A stretch of DNA of 23,267 bases, taken from assembly GCA_002359075.1 (NCBI GenBank), contig DEQA01000320.1, positions 1-23,267 of the forward strand, given 5' to 3'. Made by a program: the position numbers and the translations under genes. The stretch comes from Planococcaceae bacterium UBA3378. Lineage in GTDB: Bacteria > Bacillota > Bacilli > Bacillales_A > Planococcaceae. Positions 7,532-14,418 of this stretch are shown here, one piece after another. Each line of letters begins with the position of its first letter. Positions within the stretch are counted from its first letter, which is position 1. The notes beneath the pieces are model-generated. The model was not told the DNA's origin, did not search any database, and worked only from the letters and a program-made list of their open reading frames with translations.

Positions 7532-8824
7532 ATGTTGGAAAAAAGAAAACCAATTGCTGTTGGAGAAGCTGTACAACGTATTATGGAGTTTGCATACGAA
7601 GAAAAGAAAGAGACCGTGTCCCTCATGCAGGCACATGGGCGTTTTTTAGCTGAAGATATTGCTGCTGACCAAGATGTGCCAGCCTTTGACCGTTCACCTT
7701 ATGATGGCTATGCGATTCGTTCGGTTGATAGCGGGGAAGCAAGTTCTGAAAATCCAGTAACCTTTAACGTAGTAGGAGAGATTGGCGCAGGCTACGTGTT
7801 TGAAGGAGTTGTGGGGCATAAAGAAGCGGTGCGCATTATGACAGGAGCACCCATTCCAAACGGATGTGATTGTGTAGTCATGCTGGAATTAACACATACA
7901 TTTGAAGAAGAAAATCAAAAATATATGACAATCAAACGCTCTTTTCAAACAGGAACGAATATTTCCTATAAGGGAGAGGACGTCAAAAAAGGTACGGTCC
8001 TCATTGAAAAAGGGCAGTATATTAATCCGGGTGTTGTTGCCTTGCTTGCCACTTTTGGTTATGACCAAGTACCTGTTTACCGAAAACCGGTTGTTGGTGT
8101 CATTGCAACAGGAAGTGAACTACTAGAACCGGCGGAAGCTTTGCAGCCAGGCAAAATCCGCAATAGCAATGCCTATATGGTAATGGCTCAAATTGAACGC
8201 GCCGGGGCAAGTGCCAAGTATTTAGGTAAATTCAGCGACGATCTGGCGTTATGTATTGATGCGGTGGAAAAAGCCCTGCAGGAAGTAGACATCCTGATTA
8301 CAACAGGTGGAGTATCAGTTGGTGATTATGATCACTTACCTGCCATTTATGAGGCGATTGGTGCACAAGTCCTTTTTAATAAAGTAGCGATGCGACCAGG
8401 TAGTGTCACAACTGTCGCTGCACGAAACGGTCAATTATTATTTGGACTTTCAGGTAATCCATCTGCATGCTATGTGGGCTTTGAACTATTTACACGACCG
8501 ATTATTCAAGCGGCATTTACTAATAAAAAGCCACATTTACGAAGAGAGCAGGCTATTTTAGGTGCGGACTTTAAAAAGCCGAATCCGTTTACCCGTTTTG
8601 TACGGGCGAATGCTTTTTACGAAAATGGTCAACTAGTAGCAGTTCCGTCCGGGTTGGATAAATCTGGTTCTGTTTCCTCTTTAGCAAATGCCAATGCCCT
8701 CATTGTGCTGCCTGGTGGATCACGAGGATATGAAAAAGGAATGCAAGTAGCAGTTTTATTGCTGGAAAATCTGCAAGGAAGTGAGTGGCCTTGGGACAAC
8801 ATCGTAAAATCTTACAAATCGTAG
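7532..8824 (+). CDS. moeA: Molybdopterin molybdenumtransferase MoeA
   Basis: MoeA inserts molybdate into adenylated molybdopterin. The 430 residues show the family landmarks: PAFDRSPYDGYA near 50-61, MTGAPIPNGCD near 103-113, the molybdopterin-binding ITTGGVSVGDYD near 256-267, and LSGNPSACYVGFE near 306-318. I chose ATG 7532 because AAGGAG (7518-7523) is 8 bases upstream and the gene begins directly after the moeB stop. The open frame extends 77 codons further back but only inside moeB. Its end overlaps mobB by 40 bases. Confidence 0.95.
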   Translation: MLEKRKPIAVGEAVQRIMEFAYEEKKETVSLMQAHGRFLAEDIAADQDVPAFDRSPYDGYAIRSVDSGEASSENPVTFNVVGEIGAGYVFEGVVGHKEAVRIMTGAPIPNGCDCVVMLELTHTFEEENQKYMTIKRSFQTGTNISYKGEDVKKGTVLIEKGQYINPGVVALLATFGYDQVPVYRKPVVGVIATGSELLEPAEALQPGKIRNSNAYMVMAQIERAGASAKYLGKFSDDLALCIDAVEKALQEVDILITTGGVSVGDYDHLPAIYEAIGAQVLFNKVAMRPGSVTTVAARNGQLLFGLSGNPSACYVGFELFTRPIIQAAFTNKKPHLRREQAILGADFKKPNPFTRFVRANAFYENGQLVAVPSGLDKSGSVSSLANANALIVLPGGSRGYEKGMQVAVLLLENLQGSEWPWDNIVKSYKS

Positions 8825-9306
8825 GCTATCAAAACAGCGGGAAGACCACGTTAACAGAGCAGCTCATAGCCCAGGCAACTATTGAAGGTTTTGTTGTAGG
8901 AGCGATCAAGCATCACGGACACGGCGGGGTTCCAATGATAGAAAGTTCAAAAGACAGCGCGCGTCATGAGAAAGCTGGGGCCAGTGTGACAGCGGTTGAG
9001 GGACAAGGTACTTTACGCATGAGTATTAACCGAAGTCATTGGCAGCTGGCAGATATATTAGCGATTTATGAATTAATGGATATGGATCTTATTTTAATTG
9101 AAGGTTATAAATCAGAGCACTACCCAAAGGTTGTCCTTTTACGGCGACCGGAAGACCAATCCTTACTTCAAAAAGTATCCAATATTATTTGTATTCTTTA
9201 TTGGCCAACATATCCATTAGATAAGCCACTGGAATATCCCGCTTTTTCCATTTATGAAAAAGCGGAATATATGGATTTTTTAATGAAAGAAATGAGGGGT
9301 AAATGA
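8785..9306 (+). CDS. mobB: Molybdopterin-guanine dinucleotide biosynthesis accessory protein MobB
   Basis: MobB is a P-loop GTP-binding protein that assists MobA. The Walker A motif is GYQNSGKTTL at about residues 14-23, and LILIEGYKSEHYPKV near 105-119 is the conserved second block of the family. The start is uncertain: GTG 8785 is 5 bases after AAGGA (8775-8779) and TTG 8791 is 11 bases after it. Either choice overlaps moeA by about 35-40 bases. The stop overlaps moaE as ATGA. The 173-residue length is normal. Confidence 0.92.
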   Translation: MALGQHRKILQIVGYQNSGKTTLTEQLIAQATIEGFVVGAIKHHGHGGVPMIESSKDSARHEKAGASVTAVEGQGTLRMSINRSHWQLADILAIYELMDMDLILIEGYKSEHYPKVVLLRRPEDQSLLQKVSNIICILYWPTYPLDKPLEYPAFSIYEKAEYMDFLMKEMRGK

Positions 9307-9785
9307 TGACTACGGCTTTGTTTGAAATCGTAGATAAACCAATTGATGTTGAAGAAGTACGCCAAAAAGTAGCAAGCCGCAATGCTGGTGCCATTACTGT
9401 ATTTATTGGAACAGTGCGAGAAATGACAAAAGGCAAGAAAACACTCCGTTTGGAATATCAAGCTTATCCATCTATGGCTGTTAAAATGTTTGAGCAAATT
9501 GCCAAAGAAATAAAAGAGCAATGGCCGGAAGCCAAGGTTGCCATTTCTCATCGTGTCGGCCGGTTGGAAATATCGGATATTGCTGTCGTCATAGCGGTTT
9601 CATCGCCACATCGTAAAATGGCTTATGCGGCAAATGAATATGCGATTGAACGAATTAAACAAATTGTGCCGATTTGGAAAAAAGAGTTTTGGGAAGATGG
9701 AACCGAATGGATTGGCGATCAATTAGAGAATATCCCTTATCCAAAAGGAAACCCTTCGATACGTGAGGAGGATCTTTGTGATTAA
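9303..9785 (+). CDS. moaE: Molybdopterin synthase catalytic subunit MoaE
   Basis: MoaE is the large subunit of molybdopterin synthase. With thiocarboxylated MoaD it adds two sulfurs to cPMP. Over 160 residues it carries GAITVFIGTVRE near 30-41, LEYQAYPSMA near 50, HRVGRLEISD near 84-93 and VPIWKKEFWEDG near 122-133; the last block contains the catalytic-lysine region. Two ATG codons stand in tandem at 9303 and 9306. The first gives an ATGA overlap with the mobB stop, and GAGGGG lies a few bases before it. It overlaps moaD by 8 bases. Confidence 0.95.
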   Translation: MMTTALFEIVDKPIDVEEVRQKVASRNAGAITVFIGTVREMTKGKKTLRLEYQAYPSMAVKMFEQIAKEIKEQWPEAKVAISHRVGRLEISDIAVVIAVSSPHRKMAYAANEYAIERIKQIVPIWKKEFWEDGTEWIGDQLENIPYPKGNPSIREEDLCD

Positions 9786-10011
9786 CATATTATTGTTTTC
9801 CTATTTACAAGAACAAATTGGAGAAGCAAAATTAAGCGTTGAGCTATCAGATTGTACTGTAAAAGAAATTAAAGAATGGATGGAAGCACAGTACCCGCAA
9901 ATTTCTTTCCAGCATGTCATGGCAGCGGTAAATGAGGAATTTGCAACAGACACAACAGTTGTGAAAAAAGGGGATACAGTCGCCTTTATTCCACCGATAA
10001 GCGGAGGGTGA
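9778..10011 (+). CDS. moaD: Molybdopterin synthase sulfur carrier subunit MoaD
   Basis: MoaD is the ubiquitin-fold sulfur carrier of molybdopterin synthase. The 77-residue protein ends in PPISGG, the invariant C-terminal diglycine that MoeB adenylates. I chose GTG 9778 because GGAGG (9767-9771) lies 6 bases before it. An in-frame GTG at 9763 would put that site inside the gene. It overlaps the end of moaE by 8 bases, so subunit ratios may be coupled. It is the last gene of the operon and is followed at once by a very strong terminator. Confidence 0.93.
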   Translation: MINILLFSYLQEQIGEAKLSVELSDCTVKEIKEWMEAQYPQISFQHVMAAVNEEFATDTTVVKKGDTVAFIPPISGG

Positions 10012-10015
10012 AAAG

Positions 10016-10074
10016 AAAGATGCAGCGGGTTCAGTTTCGTTTGAACTGAACCCGCTGCATCTTTTCCCTTTTTA
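10016..10074 (+). terminator. Strong intrinsic terminator after moaD
   Basis: A perfect 21-bp inverted repeat (10016-10036 with 10044-10064) with a 7-base loop (TCGTTTG) starts 4 bases after the moaD stop. A T-rich tail (TTTTCCCTTTTT) follows. The arms are GC-rich in the middle (GCAGCGGGTTCAG). The A-rich left flank means it can also act on the other strand. Confidence 0.93.
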
Positions 10075-10520
10075 GTAGATGAACGATAAAAAGCATAAGT
10101 AAGGAAATCTCTATCATACAAATAACCCAAGACCAAGCGAGTGACATCTATCCTAACAGAGGGAAACAACGATAGTAGTAAATGCAATGTTATCAATCTT
10201 GCGATAGCTTCCTAATAGAAATGTAAAAAATTCAGATAGAAAAGTGGGAACCAAAATGAATGCGTCTTAAACCATTGGATCTATAATGGCAGGGACATTT
10301 TTAGATGAATCTTCTGTTTCATACAGTGAAAGAAAGTTACGCGTATGGTGGCTTTGATCCGCACAAGATGCTTCCTTTAAGCAAGTGAAAATGAACTCCA
10401 AATAATATAATGAGACTTGTTATTTCATTTTATATGGTGAATTTTGTATATAAAATAAAGATTTACACAGCAAACTACTATTACACGTAACTATGCTATT
10501 AGCGTATCCTAACAAAGATT
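10075..10520. other. Intergenic stretch of about 450 bp, no gene supported
   Basis: All frames are short and broken. A 27-codon frame from ATG near 10309 and an overlapping frame in another phase read vaguely like protein, but neither has a ribosome binding site. A decayed gene is possible; nothing firm is seen. Confidence 0.4.
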
Positions 10521-10552
10521 TTGGTTAACCGATTGAAAATGAAGGTTGACAC
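10521..10552 (+). promoter_or_regulatory. BirA-like biotin operator
   Basis: TTGGTTAACC (10521-10530) and GGTTGACAC (10544-10552) form a dyad with a 13-base spacer. The Bacillus BirA operator is known as TTGTTAACC and GGTTAACAA half-sites with a spacer of about 14-16, so this is close but not perfect. It overlaps the -35 of the bioY promoter, where BirA-biotinyl-AMP would block transcription. Its place before bioY supports the call. Confidence 0.65.
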
Positions 10553-10574
10553 ATAAAAAGAGATTATCTATACT
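10546..10574 (+). promoter_or_regulatory. Sigma-A promoter of bioY
   Basis: A perfect -35 TTGACA (10546-10551), a 17-base spacer and TATACT (10569-10574) lie 32 bases before the bioY start. The -35 is inside the right half of the biotin operator. Confidence 0.85.
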
Positions 10575-10605
10575 ATTCCTAATATTGATTTTCGGGAGGT
10601 ATAAA

Positions 10606-11190
10606 ATGTCAACAACAGTCGCCAAAACAGCAAATCATTCTCGTACACTGCAAATGGTTCAAATCGCTATGTTCTCCGTACTGATGATGATTGGTGCTAA
10701 TATTTCCTCTTTTTTAGTGATCGGTGGTGTGCCGATTACGCTCCAAACGTTCTTTGCCATACTGGCCGGCATTATATTAGGAAGCCGTACTGGGGCGGTT
10801 GCTATGATTTTTTATGCCTTTATTGGATTGGTCGGTCTGCCGGTATTCTCTCAGTTTTCAGGCGGAATTGATTCACTCGCCATGCCAACTTTCGGCTTTA
10901 TTCTTTCGTATATTATCGTTGCTTATGTTGTAGGAGCGATCATCCGGAAATTCCCGTCGGTAAAAGGCTTTGTGATCGCTGCGCTGGCCGGCACAGCTAT
11001 CAACTATATTATCGGGACGAATTGGATGTACGCAGCCTATAAGCTGTGGTTTGCCGCACCGTCAGGCTTTACATATCAAATGGCTTGGGCGTGGATGGTT
11101 GTACCGTTACCGAAGGATATCATTCTAGCTGTCTTTGCTGGCGTTTTCGGCTACCGGTTAAAGCCGATTGTTCAAAAATATAGAGACTGA
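10606..11190 (+). CDS. bioY: Biotin transporter substrate-binding subunit BioY
   Basis: BioY is the membrane S-component that captures biotin, usually with the shared ECF ATPase and EcfT module encoded elsewhere. The 194 residues have about six hydrophobic spans. They carry the family pattern GGVPITLQTFFAILAG near 41-56, a GLVGLPVFSQFSGG segment near 80, and FGFILSY near 100. ATG 10606 follows GGGAGGT. Reading from the earlier ATG at 10546 would place the promoter inside the gene. No biotin synthesis or ECF gene is nearby. The following zinc-finger gene begins 37 bases later with no terminator between, so they are probably co-transcribed. Confidence 0.95.
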   Translation: MSTTVAKTANHSRTLQMVQIAMFSVLMMIGANISSFLVIGGVPITLQTFFAILAGIILGSRTGAVAMIFYAFIGLVGLPVFSQFSGGIDSLAMPTFGFILSYIIVAYVVGAIIRKFPSVKGFVIAALAGTAINYIIGTNWMYAAYKLWFAAPSGFTYQMAWAWMVVPLPKDIILAVFAGVFGYRLKPIVQKYRD

Positions 11191-11227
11191 TCTTTCTTAT
11201 GTATGCAAGAAAGAAGGGGATGGTAAA

Positions 11228-11557
11228 ATGCTTCATTATGGTCACGAACTAAAAGGTACTAATGTTGATAACGAAACACGCTGTTTTCACTATCACAAGG
11301 AAATTGACCGGATTGCTATTAAATTTTACTGCTGTAATACATATTATCCCTGTTTCTCCTGCCATGAAGAAAAAGGATGCGGTGCTCCGCAAGTATGGCC
11401 GAAAAGTGAGTTCCACCAAAAAGCCGTCTTATGCGGTGCCTGCGGATATGAGCTAACGATCAATGAATATTTATCGTGTCATTCATCGTGCCCCTCCTGT
11501 AAAAGTACATTTAATCCAGGCTGCAGCTTGCATAAGCATTTATATTTTGAAGTATGA
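11228..11557 (+). CDS. CHY zinc-finger protein
   Basis: This 109-residue protein is built around zinc ligands: C19 and H21 (the CxHY start of the CHY finger), C35, C36, C42, C45, H46, C69 and C72, then C84, C88, C91, C99, H102 and H104. The spacing fits the CHY zinc-finger family, here as a stand-alone short protein as in many Firmicutes. Its biochemical role is not established; metal-related or redox functions have been considered for the family. ATG 11228 has a GGGGA site 7 bases upstream. A longer frame from 11168 overlaps bioY and is unlikely. It sits downstream of bioY and shares its promoter, which does not by itself imply a biotin role. Confidence 0.85.
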   Translation: MLHYGHELKGTNVDNETRCFHYHKEIDRIAIKFYCCNTYYPCFSCHEEKGCGAPQVWPKSEFHQKAVLCGACGYELTINEYLSCHSSCPSCKSTFNPGCSLHKHLYFEV

Positions 11558-11609
11558 TATCTCAAATGGTGCATATGGGATCTGCAATAGTACAAAAGCT
11601 TATCATCAA

Positions 11610-11643
11610 AAAGCTCGGGCAGAGTATTTCCTGCCCGAGCTTT
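11610..11643. terminator. Bidirectional terminator between CHY gene and PTS gene
   Basis: AAAGCTCGGGCAG (11610-11622) and CTGCCCGAGCTTT (11631-11643) form a perfect 13-bp stem with an 8-base loop. On the minus strand a run of five T's follows, so it suits the minus-strand gene best. On the plus strand the tail is only TTTCACTT. Confidence 0.85.
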
Positions 11644-11646
11644 CAC

Positions 11647-12675
11647 TTATTCATAATTTACTTTGTAATCCTCCGGTTTGATCATCTTAAACTTATGTTC
11701 AAATAGTTTGATGAAGAGCAGATTTAGAATGACTGGCAGGGCAATAAATAATGTGACGGCAATGGAGACACTTTGGATATTCCAGCCTACCAGATCTAAA
11801 TATTTTAATGGACCGACAAAGCCTGCTAAGCCGAAGCCTGCACTATAAGGTGTTCCCTCAATTTGGAATACTCCTGCAAGCCCGCCTAAAATAGCGGCTG
11901 TTAAAATCATCGGAAAGGCGATTTTCGGCTTCATAAAGAAATTGCGCATTTGAATTTTTGCAGATGCGATATGGGCAATGGCTGTGCCAAAATTATTAGC
12001 GCGGTAACTCGCAATACACATGCCGATTCCTGATGCGCAAACACCCAGGTTTGCAGCGCCGGCACCAATACCCGACAGCAAAATAACGGTCGCTACTCCG
12101 ATTGTGGAGATAGGGGATAAGATAAGCATGGAGAAAACCATTGCAATTAAGGCGCCCATTAGGACCGGCTGTAAGCTTGTTAAATACATAATCCCATCTC
12201 CAACTAAACCTGAAGCATTACGGACATATGGCAAAATAGCTGTACCGATTAAGCCGGGGATGAAAATTGTTAACGCAGGCATTGCTAGTAATGTCCAATC
12301 TTTCAATCTCGTTCCTAAAAACTGCACGAATAATACAGCGAGAGCAGTAGTAATTCCTATATTAATAACAACACCGATTCCTGCGATTGTTAAAGCTCCG
12401 TCTTCTCCAATTGTTGTGACTCCACTTCCGATAAAAGCAGCAAGCCCGACACTACATGTTTGAATAGGTGTTAATTTAAATTGAATACCTGTCATCACAC
12501 CTATAATAACTGGTAATAGACTCATGACAATTACTGAAGTCATTAATACAGGCTCCAGCCAGGGTGCGTATGGAATAATCAGTTTTAATATTTCTCCAAC
12601 TAGGGCATTTGGAATTAAACATACAACGATTCCAAGGCTCATACCGACTAACAGCTTATTTATAAAATCTTTCAT
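11647..12675 (-). CDS. PTS_EIIC_2-family membrane protein (PfoR-like)
   Basis: This 342-residue protein consists almost wholly of hydrophobic segments, about nine or ten membrane spans. It has a short charged N-terminus (MKDFINK) and a hydrophilic C-terminal tail of about 15 residues. Glycine-rich loops such as AFIGSGVTTIGEDGAL near 80-95 and NASGLVGDGIMYLTSLQP near 153-170 resemble the second EIIC family, which includes Clostridium PfoR. No IIA or IIB domain or gene is next to it, so sugar phosphotransfer activity is doubtful and a transport or regulatory role is possible. GGGAGGA precedes the ATG at 12675. The promoter upstream is bracketed by an inverted repeat, so it is probably controlled by a specific regulator. 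Confidence 0.8.
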   Translation of the reverse strand: MKDFINKLLVGMSLGIVVCLIPNALVGEILKLIIPYAPWLEPVLMTSVIVMSLLPVIIGVMTGIQFKLTPIQTCSVGLAAFIGSGVTTIGEDGALTIAGIGVVINIGITTALAVLFVQFLGTRLKDWTLLAMPALTIFIPGLIGTAILPYVRNASGLVGDGIMYLTSLQPVLMGALIAMVFSMLILSPISTIGVATVILLSGIGAGAANLGVCASGIGMCIASYRANNFGTAIAHIASAKIQMRNFFMKPKIAFPMILTAAILGGLAGVFQIEGTPYSAGFGLAGFVGPLKYLDLVGWNIQSVSIAVTLFIALPVILNLLFIKLFEHKFKMIKPEDYKVNYE

Positions 12676-12697
12676 TCTTCATTATCCTCCCTAATTG

Positions 12698-12710
12698 TCA
12701 GAAAATTTAT
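12698..12710. repeat. Operator-like half-site, start-site proximal
   Basis: TCAGAAAATTTAT lies between the -10 and the ribosome binding site of the PTS_EIIC_2 gene. It would cover about +4 to +16 of the transcript. Its inverted partner at 12750-12762 matches at 12 of 13 positions. Confidence 0.55.
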
Positions 12711-12720
12711 GATACAAATT

Positions 12721-12748
12721 ATTATATAAGAATAGAATTATTAATCAA
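12721..12748 (-). promoter_or_regulatory. Promoter of the PTS_EIIC_2 gene
   Basis: On the minus strand the -35 is TTGATT (12748-12743), the spacer is 16 bases, and the -10 is a perfect TATAAT (12726-12721). The leader would be about 38 bases. Operator-like repeats flank it on both sides. Confidence 0.65.
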
Positions 12749-12749
12749 T

Positions 12750-12762
12750 ATAAAATTTCTGA
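12750..12762. repeat. Operator-like half-site, promoter-distal
   Basis: ATAAAATTTCTGA, whose reverse complement differs at one position from the copy at 12698-12710, abuts the -35. A third, weaker relative (TGAGAAAATTATG) is at about 12774-12786. Confidence 0.5.
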
Positions 12763-12930
12763 TAATTATGACGTGAGAAAATTATGTTTCCTATAGGAGA
12801 ATGAAAACCTTTACAAATAGCGAGGATGTAAATAAAAAATATTCGTGAAGTCTTGATATGTAAAAAAGAACACGTCTTTTTATGAGAATAACAGTATTAT
12901 TGATACATAATTCAAGAAGGAGAAAAGTTA

Positions 12931-12993
12931 TTGCAGAAAAAAGAGAGAAGCAATAAGGAAATGAAAATAAAGCTCTACCTAAAAGTTTTTTAA
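12931..12993 (+). CDS. Possible 20-residue peptide
   Basis: A TTG start at 12931 is 9 bases after an AAGGAG core (AAGAAGGAG ending at 12922), and 20 basic codons follow (it begins MQKKERSNKEMK). It stands alone between the PTS gene and the MFS promoter. A good ribosome binding site is the only support. It may be chance or a leader peptide. Confidence 0.2.
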   Translation: MQKKERSNKEMKIKLYLKVF

Positions 12994-13024
12994 CAGCTCT
13001 TTTTTTCTTTCGAAATAACGAATA

Positions 13025-13053
13025 TTTCCAATTGCGTGCTGTTACTATATAAT
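13025..13053 (+). promoter_or_regulatory. Promoter of the MFS gene
   Basis: TTTCCA (13025-13030), a 17-base spacer and a perfect TATAAT (13048-13053) lie 31 bases before the MFS start. The -35 matches the consensus at four of six positions. Confidence 0.6.
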
Positions 13054-13084
13054 ATTTCGTATCACTTTGTAAGAAAGGCAGATT

Positions 13085-14257
13085 ATGACTTCAATTCTTC
13101 GGTATTTTCACCCGCTCGTGTGGATTATTTTAGGCGGGACCATTTTTGCTAGAACAGCAAGCTTTATGGCGATGCCGTTTTTAGCACTTTATTTACATAA
13201 TGAGCTGCATGCTTCTCCGCTGCTTATCGGGATGACATTAGGAGTGGCACCGCTCTTTTCGACATTCGGCGGTCTTATCGGCGGTTATTTGACGGACCGC
13301 TTCGAAAGAAAATATGTGATCATTACAACAGTCTTTGTGTGGAGCTTTACATTTTTAGGCTTTGCATTTGCACCGAGCGCCTTCTATTTTGTCATACTGA
13401 ATGCGTTAAATGGCTTGTGCCGTTCTTTTTTCGAGCCGGGCACACAGGCATTAATGATTGATTTTACGGAGGATAGCAAAAAACGAAGACTGTTTTCTGT
13501 CCGTTATACTGCCATTAATATTGCGGCAGTTATTGGACCACTGCTCGGTGTTTGGATTTCGAGGATGTCGAGTGCATCGATCCCGTTCGTTATAACGGCG
13601 GCGATGTATGCGATGTACGGCTTGTTTTTGCTTATTATCTTAAATCGCTATGAATCAAAACAGCAGCAATTAGGCAGCAACCATAGGGTAAATGCCATTT
13701 TTAGTGCGGTTGCACGCGATCGAAAGCTGTTTTATTTTATCATAGCCGGTATTTTAATTTCGCTCGGCTATTCGCAGTTCGATTCTACACTGCCTCAGCT
13801 GATTGATATAAAAGTGGAGGATGGTGTAAAGTTATTTTCGTATGTTATTGTCGCAAACTCCATTACGGTGCTTGCCCTGCAGCTGCCGTTGACCGTCATG
13901 ATTGAAAAGGCGGATATTTATATGTCTTTAAAGATTGGGATTACAATATTTGCGGCAGGTTTATTGTTGTTTGGAATAGCCGAAAATGATTGGATGTTTA
14001 TCGTAAGCATGATTATCTTTTCAATCGGCGAAATTTTTTGTTTCCCGACAATGAATGCGGTCATTGAGGAAATCGCCCCAATCGATCAAAAGGGGATTTA
14101 TTTGGGCGCTTCCCAGTTGAAAAATATCGGCGGCTTTATCGGCCCGATTTTCGGCGGCTGGCTGCTAATTACCGCTTTGGATTGGATCTATGTAGTCATT
14201 GCTCTGTTGATGGTGAGCAGTATTGCCATTTACCGAAGAGCACTGCGATTGACGTAA
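13085..14257 (+). CDS. MFS transporter, drug-efflux type
   Basis: The 390 residues form twelve predicted membrane spans, the normal layout for a major facilitator exporter. The loop between spans 2 and 3 reads GGYLTDRFERK, the G-x-L-a-D-r-x-G-r-k motif A of the superfamily. A second conserved block, SIGEIFCFPTMNAVIEEIAP, appears near 315-334, and a charged central loop (residues about 185-205, ESKQQQLGSNHR) joins the halves. Its substrate cannot be told from sequence; the overall look is that of Bacillus MdtG/YttB-like efflux pumps. AAAGG precedes the ATG at 13085. Its last codons overlap the -35 of a promoter that points at the SNF2 gene. Confidence 0.85.
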   Translation: MTSILRYFHPLVWIILGGTIFARTASFMAMPFLALYLHNELHASPLLIGMTLGVAPLFSTFGGLIGGYLTDRFERKYVIITTVFVWSFTFLGFAFAPSAFYFVILNALNGLCRSFFEPGTQALMIDFTEDSKKRRLFSVRYTAINIAAVIGPLLGVWISRMSSASIPFVITAAMYAMYGLFLLIILNRYESKQQQLGSNHRVNAIFSAVARDRKLFYFIIAGILISLGYSQFDSTLPQLIDIKVEDGVKLFSYVIVANSITVLALQLPLTVMIEKADIYMSLKIGITIFAAGLLLFGIAENDWMFIVSMIIFSIGEIFCFPTMNAVIEEIAPIDQKGIYLGASQLKNIGGFIGPIFGGWLLITALDWIYVVIALLMVSSIAIYRRALRLT

Positions 14258-14277
14258 ATAATAAAAGAAAAAATAAT
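14249..14277 (+). promoter_or_regulatory. Candidate promoter for the SNF2 gene and its leader
   Basis: TTGACG (14249-14254) overlaps the stop of the MFS gene. A 17-base spacer leads to AATAAT (14272-14277). Each hexamer matches the consensus at five of six positions. The start would be near 14284, just before a structured terminator-like element. Confidence 0.55.
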
Positions 14278-14287
14278 GTAAGTATAT

Positions 14288-14361
14288 CCCCTTTAAACAG
14301 GCGGTGTGAAAACCATTCCTTCCCGAATGATGATACACTTTACTGAAAGGGGATTTTTTTT
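14288..14361 (+). terminator. Multi-stem terminator or leader attenuator
   Basis: The outer stem pairs CCCCTTT (14288-14294) plus CAG (14298-14300) with CTGAAAGGGG (14343-14352), with three bulged A's. It encloses GTGT/ACAC (14304-14307 with 14335-14338) and CATTC/GAATG (14314-14318 with 14325-14329, loop CTTCCC). ATTTTTTTT follows directly. The T run and the GC stem base make it a good intrinsic terminator. It can be the plain terminator of the MFS gene or, because a promoter starts just before it, a regulated leader of the SNF2 gene. It matches no riboswitch class I know. Confidence 0.6.
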
Positions 14362-14418
14362 CTGACTAAACGAAAAAACAATAGAATTTATATAAACTAC
14401 AAAGAAGGAGCGCAATAC

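Noticed and set aside
12020..12463. 147-residue open frame antisense to the PTS_EIIC_2 gene
   Set aside because: It lies wholly inside a clear membrane-protein gene on the other strand and reads as Pro/Ile/Thr-rich shadow sequence.
14288..14352. Known riboswitch class in the SNF2 leader
   Set aside because: I compared it by eye with fluoride, preQ1, purine, TPP, SAM, cyclic-di-nucleotide and guanidine consensus features and found no match.
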